Below, in pieces: positions 40,666 through 50,675 of a stretch of DNA of 64,000 bases. Positions within the stretch are counted from its first letter, which is position 1; each line of letters begins with the position of its first letter. A model generated the notes under the pieces. It did no database searches and was not told where the DNA came from. It was given only the letters and a program-made list of their open reading frames with translations. The DNA comes from Psychromonas sp. L1A2 (GTDB lineage Bacteria > Pseudomonadota > Gammaproteobacteria > Enterobacterales > Psychromonadaceae), in the NCBI RefSeq assembly GCF_009828855.1, contig NZ_WUAG01000001.1, forward strand, positions 992,001-1,056,000, given 5' to 3'. The translations under genes were made by a program, and so were the position numbers.

Positions 40666-40762
40666 TATTACTGCAATCAACGCCTTGCTATCATCCATTT
40701 TCCCTAACGCCTAAATAGACCATTTATTTATCCAGATTGGTATAATTTATTTGGGCTTCAGG

Positions 40763-41965
40763 TTAAATAGAAGAAGATACTTGTTTTTGCTGTACGGTAT
40801 ATTTAACTTGGTACAGAGCCAATAATGCTAGACAAATAATTAATGCGATACTGGTACTTGTGAGTACACCTTGCCACCCCCAACGTTCATAGAATGGAGC
40901 AATGAAGAAAACACCTAAACTTGCCCCTGTATAATAAAATAAACTATATAGTGCTTGAGCGCTGCCTTTGCCTTTTTTGGCTGTACGGCTAACCAAGGTA
41001 CTGGCTTGGGCGTGACAAAAGAAGAAACCAAAGGCCATCATGATCATGCCAATGATCATTACTGATAGGTTGTGATTGCTTAATAGGAAATTAGCTAACA
41101 ACATAATACATACACCTGTCGCAACTCCTGCTAATTGACCATGCTTTTTAGAGAATTTACCTGCTAATGAAGCACTCATGGTCCCCCCTAAAAAGGTGAT
41201 GAAAACTAAACTACGCAGTGCACTTGGTAATTGGTATGGCGCTTCTTCGAGCACACTCATTAAGTAACTAAATAAGTTTACAAAGCATCCGAATGCTAAT
41301 CCAATAACAATATATAACAATAATAATTGAGGACGTTGTAAATGCTTAGAAAACATATTTAAACTTGGTTTTAGTTTAAATTGTTGTGCTGTGAAGTGAC
41401 GTTGTTTAGGGATAATAAAGTAGACTGCCATAAATAAAATGGCAGTAAATGCTGCAATAGCATATCCAGTTGCTTGCCAACTTCCTAATAGGTCAACAGA
41501 AGCACCACCAACTAATCTGCTACTGATGCCACCTATGGTATTTGAGGCAATATAAAAGCCTACAGCAGCAGGTAACCAACTCTTTCTCAACTCTTCGCCC
41601 AATAAAGGAATAGCTACAGCAGGGCATACAGATAATAAAGCACCCTGTATAAAGCGTAATGATAAGAATAAAGAATAATTCTCAACTAATGGCAATAACA
41701 AAGAGACACACAAACCTGCAATCATGCCTTTTAAGAGAATAGGGCGTCTACCTATTGAGTCAGACAGACTAGCAAAAATTAACAATCCTAATCCCATACC
41801 TAGTAAAGGGGCTGACATCGTCAGATTAGCGGCTAATAAGCTGATATTAAATTCATGTTGAAGCGTTGGTAATAGTGGTTGTAACCAATAGATGTTAGAG
41901 AAAGTGACCACTGAGCAAAGGCAAACTGAAAGTACTAAACGGTTGTAATGTGTTAATTTTTTCAT
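40763..41965 (-). CDS. MFS transporter, YnfM-like drug/metabolite exporter
   Basis: A 400-residue inner-membrane carrier with twelve predicted helices. The loop 2-3 motif of the major facilitator superfamily is 'ASLSDSIGRRPILLKGM' (about 65-81). The N-terminal 'VVTFSNIYWLQPLLPTLQHEF' resembles the YnfM/YgaY group (arabinose-efflux-like). Likely role: proton-driven export of a small molecule, substrate unknown. It is divergent from a LysR regulator, with tandem repeats in between, a typical regulator-transporter pair. It ends 20 bases from the miniature element. Confidence 0.88.
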   Translation of the reverse strand: MKKLTHYNRLVLSVCLCSVVTFSNIYWLQPLLPTLQHEFNISLLAANLTMSAPLLGMGLGLLIFASLSDSIGRRPILLKGMIAGLCVSLLLPLVENYSLFLSLRFIQGALLSVCPAVAIPLLGEELRKSWLPAAVGFYIASNTIGGISSRLVGGASVDLLGSWQATGYAIAAFTAILFMAVYFIIPKQRHFTAQQFKLKPSLNMFSKHLQRPQLLLLYIVIGLAFGCFVNLFSYLMSVLEEAPYQLPSALRSLVFITFLGGTMSASLAGKFSKKHGQLAGVATGVCIMLLANFLLSNHNLSVMIIGMIMMAFGFFFCHAQASTLVSRTAKKGKGSAQALYSLFYYTGASLGVFFIAPFYERWGWQGVLTSTSIALIICLALLALYQVKYTVQQKQVSSSI

Positions 41966-42076
41966 TTCTTCTGATGTTTAAAAGGTACTGGATATGGCGA
42001 TGATAACCGCCTATCATCAATAAATATATTATGTTGTTTTTATGCTATATATAAATATAATTTATGGGTTGGTTTG

Positions 42077-42156
42077 CAGTGAATTTATATATTGGTATCA
42101 GTGAATTTATATATTGGTATCAGTGAATTTATATAGTGGTATCAGTGAATTTTGGG
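42077..42156. repeat. 22-bp tandem repeat (3.5 copies) in the MFS/LysR promoter region
   Basis: The unit beginning CAGTGAATTTATATATTGG is repeated at 42077, 42099 and 42121 with one change, plus a partial copy ending 8 bases before the LysR ATG. The 22-bp spacing equals two helical turns. Confidence 0.9.
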
Positions 42157-42163
42157 GACGTAA

Positions 42164-43042
42164 ATGGAATTTAGACAACTACAACATTTTGTGACAATTG
42201 TTGAAACAGGCAGTATCTCTGCAGCCGCTCGGCATTTGTTTTTAGCACAACCAGCGATCAGTGCCAGTATTAAAAAGCTTGAAAGTGAATTAAATATGCC
42301 GCTACTACACCGTCGTGAAAGAGGGGTAAGTTTGACCGAAGCGGGACATCAGTTTTTACTGCATGCTAAGCAGATACTGCAACAAGCTAAGGATGCAAAG
42401 CTGTCCATGCAGGCTATCGAAGGGCTTGATCAAGGAGAGGTTGAGATTGGTGTTCCTCCTATGCTTGGTTCATACTTCTTTCCCCCTTTAATTATGGCTT
42501 TTAAACATCAACATCCAGCGTTGGGGATGAATATTATAGATACAGGTACTCGACGTATTAGAAAGAAGTTATTGGATGGTGACTTAGAGCTAGGGGTCGT
42601 TGCAGATCATGATTTACCACCTGAATTTGATAGTGGAAAATTAATCCGAGAAGAGATGGTTGTTTGTATGGCAGCTGACCATCCTCTTGCTGAGTTTGAG
42701 CAGATCGAATATGCCGATTTTTTAAAATATGAACTAATATTGTTTGGAAAAGGTTATTACCATCATTCATTGATTGAAAAAATTAGCCAAAAAGAAAAAG
42801 AAAGTCCAAAGATTGCCTTCACCAGTAATTTATTGCCATTAATTAAATCTATTATTCGTAAAGGTTATGCTATTTCACCTATGTGGAAAGTTAGTATTCA
42901 AGACGACGATGAAATTGTTACACGTCCTTTTGTTGAACCTTTTTGTATCGATCTTAGTTTAGCTTGGCGCAGAGATAGTTATATGTCTCGTGCTAATCAA
43001 GTATTTCGAGATTTTGTTCTTGAAGAAGTTAAAAATAATTAG
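42164..43042 (+). CDS. LysR-family transcriptional regulator
   Basis: A 292-residue LTTR. The N-terminal helix-turn-helix is 'FVTIVETGSISAAARHLFLAQPAISASIKKLESELNMPLLHRRERGVSLTEAG' in parts over 9-61. The rest is a periplasmic-binding-protein-like effector domain ('GEVEIGVPPMLGSYFFPPLI', about 90-110). It is divergent from the MFS gene (198 bases), so it probably activates or represses that exporter. The repeats between them are candidate binding sites. The ATG follows GGGGAC. Confidence 0.93.
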   Translation: MEFRQLQHFVTIVETGSISAAARHLFLAQPAISASIKKLESELNMPLLHRRERGVSLTEAGHQFLLHAKQILQQAKDAKLSMQAIEGLDQGEVEIGVPPMLGSYFFPPLIMAFKHQHPALGMNIIDTGTRRIRKKLLDGDLELGVVADHDLPPEFDSGKLIREEMVVCMAADHPLAEFEQIEYADFLKYELILFGKGYYHHSLIEKISQKEKESPKIAFTSNLLPLIKSIIRKGYAISPMWKVSIQDDDEIVTRPFVEPFCIDLSLAWRRDSYMSRANQVFRDFVLEEVKNN

Positions 43043-43153
43043 GCTATGTTTGTATTGATCAAGTAAACATGTTGATAATTAAATATGCTTATATATAGCA
43101 GCAGTGTTAATAATAGATAAAACTAGCTAGGATAAAGTTTCAAGTATTCCAAT

Positions 43154-43195
43154 AAAAAGAGGCTAACCTAAACATAGATTAACCTCTTTATTTTT
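43154..43195. terminator. Bidirectional terminator between LysR and chemoreceptor genes
   Basis: AAAAAGAGGCTAACCT ... AGATTAACCTCTTTATTTTTA forms a hairpin with A- and T-runs at the two ends, between convergent genes. Confidence 0.75.
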
Positions 43196-43232
43196 ATGTC
43201 GACTATTCTTATTTAAACAACTCTTATTAAGA

Positions 43233-45311
43233 TTATTCTAGTTTGAATTTCTTAACTAACGAATCTAATTGTGAGTTTGCTGATGCTAGATTTTCAGTAC
43301 TATCAAGTGTCTCTTGACCACTTCTTGTTAGTTCTTTTACCATCTCACTGATATTAGTCATGTTGCGATTAACTTCTTCTGTCACTGCACTTTGTTCTTC
43401 TGATGCCGTTGCTATTTGTGTGTTCAGATCATTAATATGAATAATAAAATTAGTCATATTATCTAAGCTATCTGTCACTCGAGCTGTGTTTTCGGCAGTA
43501 CGCTGACAACTTGATCTTGTCACGTCCATTGCTGTTACTGCATTTTCAGCATCGTTACTTAATGTAGATAGTATTTTGTTTATTTCAGCTGTGCTTGTTT
43601 GAGTACGTGCTGCTAACGAACGAACTTCATCTGCAACGACTGCAAAACCTCGGCCTTGTTCACCTGCTCGTGCAGCTTCTATTGCGGCATTTAACGCTAA
43701 TAAGTTAGTTTGGTCTGCTATTTCACCAATCACACTCAATGCTTTGATAATTTCCTGTGTATTATCATTCATTGTGTTAATGCTGGTTGAAGCGGAGTCA
43801 ACCTCATCAACGAGTGCAATAACACTGTTTGATGCTTCTGTCACAATGGCTTTAGATAAGATTGCTTCATCATTTGCTTTTTGTGTATTGATTGAGGTAT
43901 CTGCTGCATTTTGAGCCACAGTTTCAGAAGTACTACTCATTTCTGTAATAGCGCTCACTACCTGATCTGTTTCACTGGCGTGTGTTAGCAAGGCACTATT
44001 TACTTTAATTGATTGATCATTAAGCTGTTCAGTACTTTTTGTGATATGTACTGAAGCTTGTGAAATATCAAGCATCATAGATTGTAAATAAATAATGAAG
44101 TTATTCACTGAACGACTGATATCACCTAGCTCATCATCATAAACTATGGCGATACGTGATGTTAAATCAGCTTCACCTGTTGATAATGTATCGATTCTCT
44201 CTTTTAACGTCAGTAAACTTTTAACAATAGCGCTAATGATCCAAATAACGATAACAAATGACAAAATAATTAATATTGCCGAAGTAGTGACCATTGAATA
44301 AACTTGTTCCCCAAAAATATCTTCAGTCACGCTGGTTAAGCTTTCTTGAACAGCAATAATATCACTCTCATAAGCACCTGTTACGATTGTCCAGCCCCAG
44401 TCAGAGAATATATTTCGAGCATAAGCAATTTTATTTTCATATTCTTTAGTAACTGGATTTTCAAAGATTATTTTTACACTGGTTTCTGTTTGACCTTTAA
44501 TGCTGTTTGCTACCAATTTTGAACTATCTACTACCGTCCCAACAATCTCTTTTTTAGGGTGAGCAATGATTTTCCCATTTTTATCTTGAATCCAAAAATA
44601 CCCATTTTCACCATATTTAGCGATGGTTACTGCATGCAAAGCATTTTTAATATTATTCATTCTAAGCGTGCTAATATATTCACCGCTGGCAATGACTATG
44701 TTTAAAGGTTTGAAATAAAATGAAGCGGTTATTTTATCTTCTATTATATTGGTATTTGGATTTAAGTAGGTGTATTGGCTGAATCCTATATCATCTTTCT
44801 TAGCTGCAGCAATGATATTTTGTACATAGTATTTACCATCAGGGCTGACGTTATTAAAACCACTACTTCCTATATTACTTAAGTCACTTCCGTAGGCGAC
44901 ACTGACATAAGAAGAGGCATTATAGGCAAATAGATAGCGTCCATCATTCCAATGATATTGATTTAGAAAGGCATAAATACTAATTTCTGCTTCAATTTCT
45001 GAGTGACTATTTTTATAAATGCCTTCAATCATTGTTCTGAATTCTAACATTTCTTTAGTTAAGCTTTTTTCTATATTCTGTATTTTAGATTGTTCATAAT
45101 AATCAGCAATAGCAAAAGAAAGAGTGTCTACTTGTCCTTTAAGTTCCTGATCAAGTACTTTCCCTAATTGTAAACTAACGTTTTCTTTTTCCTTTTCAAG
45201 TACATAATTCTCTGTTTCAATTAATGAGTAGAGAAAAAAAGCAGCCATAAGGATCAATGGCACACATAACGTAGTAACGAGTTTAGTTTTGATAGTAAAT
45301 TTTATTGGCAC
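43233..45311 (-). CDS. Methyl-accepting chemotaxis protein with double Cache sensor
   Basis: A 692-residue chemoreceptor. TM1 at about 10-28; a periplasmic sensor of about 310 residues with two Cache-like units ('[10 protein letters not shown]...', '[25 protein letters not shown]' and '[17 protein letters not shown]'); TM2 at about 343-365; HAMP ('[22 protein letters not shown]'); and the signalling hairpin with '[40 protein letters not shown]' in parts. The tandem sCache_2 type usually binds small organic acids or amines. No pentapeptide at the end. Monocistronic. Confidence 0.94.
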   Translation of the reverse strand: MPIKFTIKTKLVTTLCVPLILMAAFFLYSLIETENYVLEKEKENVSLQLGKVLDQELKGQVDTLSFAIADYYEQSKIQNIEKSLTKEMLEFRTMIEGIYKNSHSEIEAEISIYAFLNQYHWNDGRYLFAYNASSYVSVAYGSDLSNIGSSGFNNVSPDGKYYVQNIIAAAKKDDIGFSQYTYLNPNTNIIEDKITASFYFKPLNIVIASGEYISTLRMNNIKNALHAVTIAKYGENGYFWIQDKNGKIIAHPKKEIVGTVVDSSKLVANSIKGQTETSVKIIFENPVTKEYENKIAYARNIFSDWGWTIVTGAYESDIIAVQESLTSVTEDIFGEQVYSMVTTSAILIILSFVIVIWIISAIVKSLLTLKERIDTLSTGEADLTSRIAIVYDDELGDISRSVNNFIIYLQSMMLDISQASVHITKSTEQLNDQSIKVNSALLTHASETDQVVSAITEMSSTSETVAQNAADTSINTQKANDEAILSKAIVTEASNSVIALVDEVDSASTSINTMNDNTQEIIKALSVIGEIADQTNLLALNAAIEAARAGEQGRGFAVVADEVRSLAARTQTSTAEINKILSTLSNDAENAVTAMDVTRSSCQRTAENTARVTDSLDNMTNFIIHINDLNTQIATASEEQSAVTEEVNRNMTNISEMVKELTRSGQETLDSTENLASANSQLDSLVKKFKLE

Positions 45312-45667
45312 AAGTATTTCCCATAATGAGTTATTTTATTTACAACTATTCAATTATAGGTAATAAGTTCAATTTGTTCAGGAATTTATTGCAATTTTAT
45401 TGTTATTCATCAAATAAACCGTTAATTATTATCTAAATATAAGGTGTGGTGTTTAAAACGAAGAGATTTATTAAAGGGTAAACTGAATATTCTTAATATA
45501 AAGTACTGTTTTTAAGATGATGCTTTTGAAAAAATTAATATTTATTAGCTTAGCTAATATTTTTATGCCAAATTTAAGATATTGCATGGAAAGTAAATAG
45601 AGATATAAAAATAACAAAAGGGCTCAATGAGTCCCTTTGTTATTTTTGGATATATCGAATAATACGA
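45312..45667. other. Intergenic region between serA and the chemoreceptor gene
   Basis: It contains the serA terminator (45608-45647) and AT-rich promoter DNA for the chemoreceptor. Nothing else is recognised. Confidence 0.4.
45608..45647 (-). terminator. Terminator of serA
   Basis: On the minus strand AAAATAACAAAGGGAC ... GAGCCCTTTTGTTATTTTTA forms a long stem ending in T's, 20 bases after the stop. Confidence 0.85.
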
Positions 45668-46897
45668 TTAGTTTAATAAACGTGCTCGAATTGTCCCTTC
45701 GATTTCTTTTAGCTTATCTAATGCAGTATCTGCATCTTCACTGTTTACATCAATAACAACGTAACCAATATTTTCATTAGTTTGTAAGTATTGTGCTGCA
45801 ATATTGATATTGTTATCAGCAAATGCCAAGTTAATCTTAGTTAAGATACCCGGTTGGTTACGGTGAATGTGTAATAGACGACTTGCATTTTTATGAAGTG
45901 GTAAAGATACTTCAGGAAAGTTTTTAGAAGACAGTGTTGAACCGTTATCAGAGTACTTAACTAATTTACCAGCAACTTCATAACCGATATTTTCTTGTGC
46001 TTCTTGTGTACTACCACCAACATGTGGAGTAAGGATAACATTATCAAATTCACGTAATGGAGATTCAAATTCTTCATTGTTTGATTTTGGTTCTGTTGGG
46101 AAAACATCAACCGCTGCACCAGATAGTTTTTTGCTACGTAATGCTTCACATAATGCAGGGATATCTACAACCGTACCGCGTGCCGCATTCATGAAGATTG
46201 CACCATCTTTCATTTGCGCAAACTCTTTAGCACCCATCATATTTTTTGTAGAATCAACTTCTGGTACATGTAGGCTGACGACATCAGATTTCTCTAATAG
46301 CTCTTTCATGGTTGCTACTTGAGTTGCATTACCTAGTGTTAGTTTGCTTTCGATATCGTAGAAAGAAACATTGAAACCTAGACCTTCAGCAAGAATACCA
46401 AATTGAGTACCGATATGACCGTAACCAATAATACCTAAGTTTTTACCACGTGCTTCATAAGAAGCTGTTGCTGATTTGTCCCACTCGCCACGGTGAGCTT
46501 TAGCATTACGCTCAGGTACACCACGTAATAATAAAAGTGCTTGACCAAGTACTAGTTCTGCAACACTTCGAGTGTTTGAGAAAGGCGCATTAAAAACGGC
46601 AATACCTTTTGTTTGTGCAGCACCTAAATCTACTTGGTTAGTACCAATACAAAAACAACCAATTGCAACTAGTTTGTCTGCTGCTGCTAATACTTTTGCT
46701 GATAAGTTAGAGCGCGAACGAATACCGATAAAATGCACGTCTTTAATTTTTTCGATTAAATCATCTTCATTTAGTGATGTTTTAATACTTTCGATATTGT
46801 TGTAACCAGCTTGAGTAAAAGTATCAACTGAACTCTGGTGTAAACCTTCTAAAAGAAGAATTTTAATTTTATCTTTATTGAGTGAAAACTTAGTCAT
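45668..46897 (-). CDS. serA: D-3-phosphoglycerate dehydrogenase
   Basis: A 409-residue NAD enzyme making 3-phosphohydroxypyruvate, the first step of serine synthesis. Rossmann loop 'NLGIIGYGHIGTQFGILAEGLGF' in parts (about 152-175), catalytic Arg in 'MNAARGTVVD', Glu and the 'LTPHVGGSTQEAQ' His. The C-terminal ACT domain ('NQPGILTKINLAFADNNINIAAQYLQTNENIGYVVIDV' in parts) is where serine feeds back. Length and domains equal those of E. coli SerA (410). It lies downstream of rpiA on the same strand (232-base gap), in the same order as in E. coli. Shine-Dalgarno AAGGAAAT. Confidence 0.97.
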   Translation of the reverse strand: MTKFSLNKDKIKILLLEGLHQSSVDTFTQAGYNNIESIKTSLNEDDLIEKIKDVHFIGIRSRSNLSAKVLAAADKLVAIGCFCIGTNQVDLGAAQTKGIAVFNAPFSNTRSVAELVLGQALLLLRGVPERNAKAHRGEWDKSATASYEARGKNLGIIGYGHIGTQFGILAEGLGFNVSFYDIESKLTLGNATQVATMKELLEKSDVVSLHVPEVDSTKNMMGAKEFAQMKDGAIFMNAARGTVVDIPALCEALRSKKLSGAAVDVFPTEPKSNNEEFESPLREFDNVILTPHVGGSTQEAQENIGYEVAGKLVKYSDNGSTLSSKNFPEVSLPLHKNASRLLHIHRNQPGILTKINLAFADNNINIAAQYLQTNENIGYVVIDVNSEDADTALDKLKEIEGTIRARLLN

Positions 46898-47129
46898 TGT
46901 ATTTCCTTGAGCCTTATTTAAAGGTGGATGGACAGCAATTTTGAGAATAATTTTAGTGCATGTAAAATAGCAAAAATAGTTGTAATTGTGAATCTGAGAC
47001 TGTTGTTTTTATATTATAAATCGAAACAACTTATTACAATTTCATTGTTATTATTTGCATAATGTTTGATCCATTCACTTAGTTTTTTAAAATAGTAAGC
47101 GAATGGAACAAAAAAATCGTTAAATGAGA

Positions 47130-47786
47130 TTATTTTAGTGTTTTTACGCCGTCTTCTGCACCGACTAAAACAACATCCGCCGCGCGATTTGCAAATAAAC
47201 CATTTGTCACAACACCGACGATTGAATTGATTTTATTTTCTAGTGTTAATGGCTCAGCAATTTTTAGGTTATGAACATCTAAAATAACATTACCGTTATC
47301 TGTGATCACTCCTTCACGGTAAACAGGGTCGCCGCCTAACTTAACAAGTTCACGAGCAACGTAGCTACGTGCCATTGGAATGACTTCAACAGGCAGTGGG
47401 AAGTCACCTAAAATATCGACGTTTTTAGTATCATCAACAATACAAATGAATTTATCTGCTACTGCTGAAACAATCTTTTCACGTGTTAATGCAGCACCGC
47501 CGCCTTTAATCATGTGATTGTATGGGTTAATTTCATCTGCTCCGTCAACATATACACTTAATTCAGAGACTTCGTTTAGGTCGAATACTTCGATACCGTA
47601 CGATTTTAATTTATCTGTTGAAGCTTCTGAACTGGATACTGCGCCTACTATGCTATTTTTTATTGTTGCTAACGCATCAATAAAATGATTTACCGTTGAG
47701 CCTGTTCCAACACCAATGATGGTATCTTTTTCAACATATTCTAAGGCTGCATAAGCGGCTGCTTTTTTCTTATCATCTTGAGTCAT
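47130..47786 (-). CDS. rpiA: Ribose-5-phosphate isomerase A
   Basis: A 218-residue enzyme interconverting ribose-5-phosphate and ribulose-5-phosphate. Motifs '[15 protein letters not shown]' (about 26-40), '[10 protein letters not shown]' with catalytic Asp, '[14 protein letters not shown]' with Lys/Glu, and '[11 protein letters not shown]' are intact. Length matches E. coli RpiA (219). Gene order rpiA-serA as in E. coli. Shine-Dalgarno AGGATAC precedes the ATG (ACAGGATACAAGTC). Confidence 0.97.
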   Translation of the reverse strand: MTQDDKKKAAAYAALEYVEKDTIIGVGTGSTVNHFIDALATIKNSIVGAVSSSEASTDKLKSYGIEVFDLNEVSELSVYVDGADEINPYNHMIKGGGAALTREKIVSAVADKFICIVDDTKNVDILGDFPLPVEVIPMARSYVARELVKLGGDPVYREGVITDNGNVILDVHNLKIAEPLTLENKINSIVGVVTNGLFANRAADVVLVGAEDGVKTLK

Positions 47787-47949
47787 GACTTGTATCCTGT
47801 TGAGTGAGCGTGAGTCTTGAAAGTGGCGCGATTATACCCCTAATTACGCTGTAATTTTAAGCTCTATTTACTAAAAACCAGTAAATAATTGTGCTTATTA
47901 TTTTACTCATCGTTTTACTATGTGCTTTGCCAAGAGCTAGAAGAGGTTT

Positions 47950-48636
47950 TTAAGAGAAATGAAAATGTTGTAAAGGAGTCATTATTTCAGGTAAAGGTAC
48001 ATCCCAAGCTTGAATCGGTAATAAATCAACGTATTGACAGTTATGCGCAAGCCCGATTGGATAGGGGCCTATTTTGTCAGAAAACCAAGGGGCTAATAAA
48101 CGATCGTAATATCCTCCCCCCATACCAATCCTGTTTCCTTGGGGATCAAAGGCAACTAATGGTGTGAACACGATATCTAATTTTTGAGCTGGGAAAGTAT
48201 TAAAGTAAGGAGCTGAATTTTCGGCGATAATATTCGATTGATGTTCATTGTTATGAGAAGTGATGCTAGAGTTTACATTGAACTGGAGTTTAGGTTCTTT
48301 AATACCATAGCGATTATTAACCATCACTGTCTCTTCTTGATAGGCTAAAAACAATAATTCACCAGGACTGGTGGGATGAACAACGGGTAAATAAACCTGT
48401 TTTCTTTGTTGCCAACACCATTCAATAAAAGGATGTAAATCGATTTCACCATCATGTGCGAGTGTTAAGGAAATATGCTGAGATTTTTTCACTTTAGGAT
48501 GTTTAATTAAGCGGTTTAATAGTTGTGATGACGCTTGTAGTTGCTGTTTTGGTAACAATGCTTTGCGTGCAGCACGAACTTGTCGTCGAATTAAGTCTCG
48601 TTGCTGGGAAATGTTGTCGGTCATCTTAGGCATCAT
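47950..48636 (-). CDS. fau: 5-formyltetrahydrofolate cyclo-ligase
   Basis: A 228-residue ATP enzyme converting 5-formyl-THF to 5,10-methenyl-THF. Family marks: 'IRRQVRAARKAL' at the start with the ATP-binding basic residues, 'HDGEIDLHPFIEWCWQQRKQVYLPVV' and 'PQGNRIGMGGGYYDRLLAPW' near the C-terminus. A roughly 20-residue Asn/Ser-rich insertion lies around residues 110-130. Start is uncertain: the frame is open to 48747, but residues before MMPKMTDN have no family similarity, so I use 48636. It follows the 6S RNA gene as in E. coli (ssrS-ygfA), and is probably partly co-transcribed with it. Confidence 0.9.
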   Translation of the reverse strand: MMPKMTDNISQQRDLIRRQVRAARKALLPKQQLQASSQLLNRLIKHPKVKKSQHISLTLAHDGEIDLHPFIEWCWQQRKQVYLPVVHPTSPGELLFLAYQEETVMVNNRYGIKEPKLQFNVNSSITSHNNEHQSNIIAENSAPYFNTFPAQKLDIVFTPLVAFDPQGNRIGMGGGYYDRLLAPWFSDKIGPYPIGLAHNCQYVDLLPIQAWDVPLPEIMTPLQHFHFS

Positions 48637-48787
48637 ATTATTAGCGTTTTTAAGTAAACAGGTCATATTAGTAACATAACAAATATGTAACCAGTTGGCA
48701 TTGCTAAATAATGATTTTTTGAGGGAACGACAGGTATTGAAGAACAATGAAAATGTTATTAAATCTTAATAAAAAGACTTAAAAAAG

Positions 48788-48973
48788 ATAACCCAAGGAT
48801 ACCGCTTTTGACTGTGACCTTGAACCCGAAGGTCAAGGTTGGCGTATTGATGTCTACCGTAGGTTTCTCGATACGAGTCGAGCTTACACAAAAGCAAAGC
48901 AAAACAATTCACCAGGGTAATACTTATCGGCTCAGGGACTTAGTCAAGATTAACGTGTACCCGAGGGTTGAAT
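48788..48973 (-). ncRNA. ssrS: 6S RNA
   Basis: Read on the minus strand, about 186 nt between zapA and fau, the standard place. The closing stem pairs AACCCTCGGGTAC near the 5' end with GTATCCTTGGGTT near the 3' end. Conserved blocks of gammaproteobacterial 6S are present: 'AGTCCCTGAGCCGATA' after the 5' arm and 'CCTTGACC-TTCGGGTTCAAGG' hairpin followed by CACAG in the 3' half, with an open bubble in between. 6S mimics an open promoter and holds sigma-70 RNA polymerase in stationary phase. End positions are estimated to within about 5 bases. Confidence 0.88.
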
Positions 48974-49622
48974 AAACTGTACCTACATTTGAACCGTATT
49001 AAAAGGCTTTTTAGGAAAAAACATGAAGTTTGATACTGCTTGATGGTTTTTTAAACATTTTACAATAGCAGTAAATAGATGAACTATTTTACTTAACAAA
49101 ATAACCTGTTTTTTGTAATTATTTTTGTAAAGGGCGTTGCGTTTTATATTGATTTTCCGTTGAAATTGAATGCCTTCTACACAAAGTATCTAGTTGATTT
49201 TGGAATCGGTTTTTGAAAAGGTTGTTATTATATCAATCCCACTAAATAGCTTATCTATTTTACTGGTTAAAACAGCCCATTTCCTCGTTGTCAATTTCGT
49301 AAAGGGAACAGCCATTAAAGCATTAACCTCTTTTGGTTAATTCTCCGATAGGCGATTAATGAAGTTAATCTTTCAAAGGCTCAACTTACGCTTTGAATTG
49401 AACTGTTTTTCCTGCGCAAAATTTAGATCACTTATTTAATATAATCGGTATAACAATGTTGAATATCTTTTAGATCAGTTTTAAGAATATAGGCTTAACA
49501 CACTGAAATTACACCGAGTCCACTAAGAAATGAAGCTTATTTGGGAGTCGGTGTTATTTATTCAAAAGGGGGCAATAAGGAAAGTAATAAGAAAGTTGTT
49601 TAAGTTTATACCGCGTTTAACG
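48974..49622. other. Gap between zapA and ssrS containing a miniature element
   Basis: About 650 bases where E. coli has a short gap. The only recognisable content is the long-form miniature element at 49230-49451. The ssrS promoters should lie just above 48973. Confidence 0.5.
49230..49451 (+). repeat. Miniature inverted-repeat element, long form (222 bp)
   Basis: Very similar to 26253-26474 (ATATCAATCCCACTAAATAGC ... ATAATCGGTAT), same length and orientation. Confidence 0.92.
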
Positions 49623-49922
49623 TTACTCTTTAGTGGTTGTTTTATTTAGTGCGCCATTAATTGCATCTTGAAGTTCTTGAATACGCTTATTCAATTGATC
49701 TGTTTGTTCTTGAGCTTCTGCTTTTATGGTATTTAATTGATGGCGGTAGTTTAATGCAGCCATTACCACTAATTGTTCGTTTCGTAATGTTCTTCCACTA
49801 CTTTTCATTTCTTTTAAATGCTCATCTACCTGAGAGACGGTACTTAATAAGTTTTCTTGCTCACCGTCAGGGCAGCCGATTTTATATTGTTGGCCTAAAA
49901 TAGTTATATCAAGTTGCGCCAT
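49623..49922 (-). CDS. zapA: Cell-division protein ZapA
   Basis: A 99-residue FtsZ-ring stabiliser. The start 'AQLDITILGQQYKIGCPDGEQENLL' in parts, a head domain of about 50 residues and a C-terminal coiled coil ('LNKRIQELQDAI') are typical. I start at ATG 49922 with ACGGGGG upstream; the frame continues to 49982, but the added residues are not family-like. It is divergent from ygfB-pepP, as in E. coli. Confidence 0.93.
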   Translation of the reverse strand: MAQLDITILGQQYKIGCPDGEQENLLSTVSQVDEHLKEMKSSGRTLRNEQLVVMAALNYRHQLNTIKAEAQEQTDQLNKRIQELQDAINGALNKTTTKE

Positions 49923-50094
49923 AATGCCCCCGTTAGTGCTGAAGAATAAGGGAGTTATCAGTTTCCCTAAAAAAAATGTCATATTGTGGGCGAACTATAT
50001 CGACCTAGCTATCAAGTTTCAAGTACTTACTAGCGACGAGATCCTCTGGATGATAGAATAGTTGCACTATCCTTAGTTTATTAAGAGTGTCGCT

Positions 50095-50664
50095 ATGAGT
50101 TCTGCCGTTCTACCAAGTTTTGACAAAATATCCCAAGCCCTTGACAGTGCTGACCTATTCACCAATGCAGCGGAAACACATGGCGTGTTATCTGGCTTTG
50201 TTTGCGGTGGTGTTGCCCTTGATGATAAAAGCTGGCAGCCATTATTTAATGATGTTGTTAATGAAGGTATGGCACTACCACAAGCAGTGAAAAGCTTGGT
50301 TTCAAATATTTATGCTGATGTTGTCAAACAATGTACCGATGATGGTTTAGGTTTTAATTTACTTTTACCAGAAGACAACAAACCCTTAGATGAACGAGCG
50401 GAAGCCATGGCGCAATGGGCGCAAGGTTTCCTAGTGGGTTTCGGTATGGTTCAACAGGCTCTTAATCAAGCATCGGATGATGTTCAAGAAGTTATTCGCG
50501 ATATTCGCGATATTTCACAGCTATCTTTGGATTTTGAACAAGAAGATGAAGACTCTGAAATTGCTTTTACTGAAATTGTTGAGTACCTTCGTGTCAGTGC
50601 TATGTTATGTTTTAATACTTTTTCTCGTAATACGCCGTTACCTGTTTCTAAGACCCTGCATTAA
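50095..50664 (+). CDS. ygfB: UPF0149 protein YgfB
   Basis: A 189-residue all-helical protein of the UPF0149/YgfB family: 'AAETHGVLSGFVCGG' (about 24-38), 'MAQWAQGFLVGFG' and 'EIVEYLRVSAMLCFNTF' near the end. Function is not firmly known in most species; in Pseudomonas a YgfB protein affects cell-wall-related gene expression. It is the first gene of a ygfB-pepP-ubiH-ubiI operon (11-base gap, then overlaps), the same order as E. coli. Confidence 0.93.
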   Translation: MSSAVLPSFDKISQALDSADLFTNAAETHGVLSGFVCGGVALDDKSWQPLFNDVVNEGMALPQAVKSLVSNIYADVVKQCTDDGLGFNLLLPEDNKPLDERAEAMAQWAQGFLVGFGMVQQALNQASDDVQEVIRDIRDISQLSLDFEQEDEDSEIAFTEIVEYLRVSAMLCFNTFSRNTPLPVSKTLH

Positions 50665-50675
50665 AGTGAGAACCC

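Larger units (their letters stand above)
39468..40743 (+). repeat. Miniature inverted-repeat element split by an IS630 copy
   Basis: The left half 39468-39558 (ATACCAATCTAAGTAATT ...) and right half 40666-40743 (... ATCCAGATTGGTAT) together make an element of about 168 bp with ATACCAATCT / AGATTGGTAT ends. The IS element lies between them, with TA on both sides. Confidence 0.85.
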
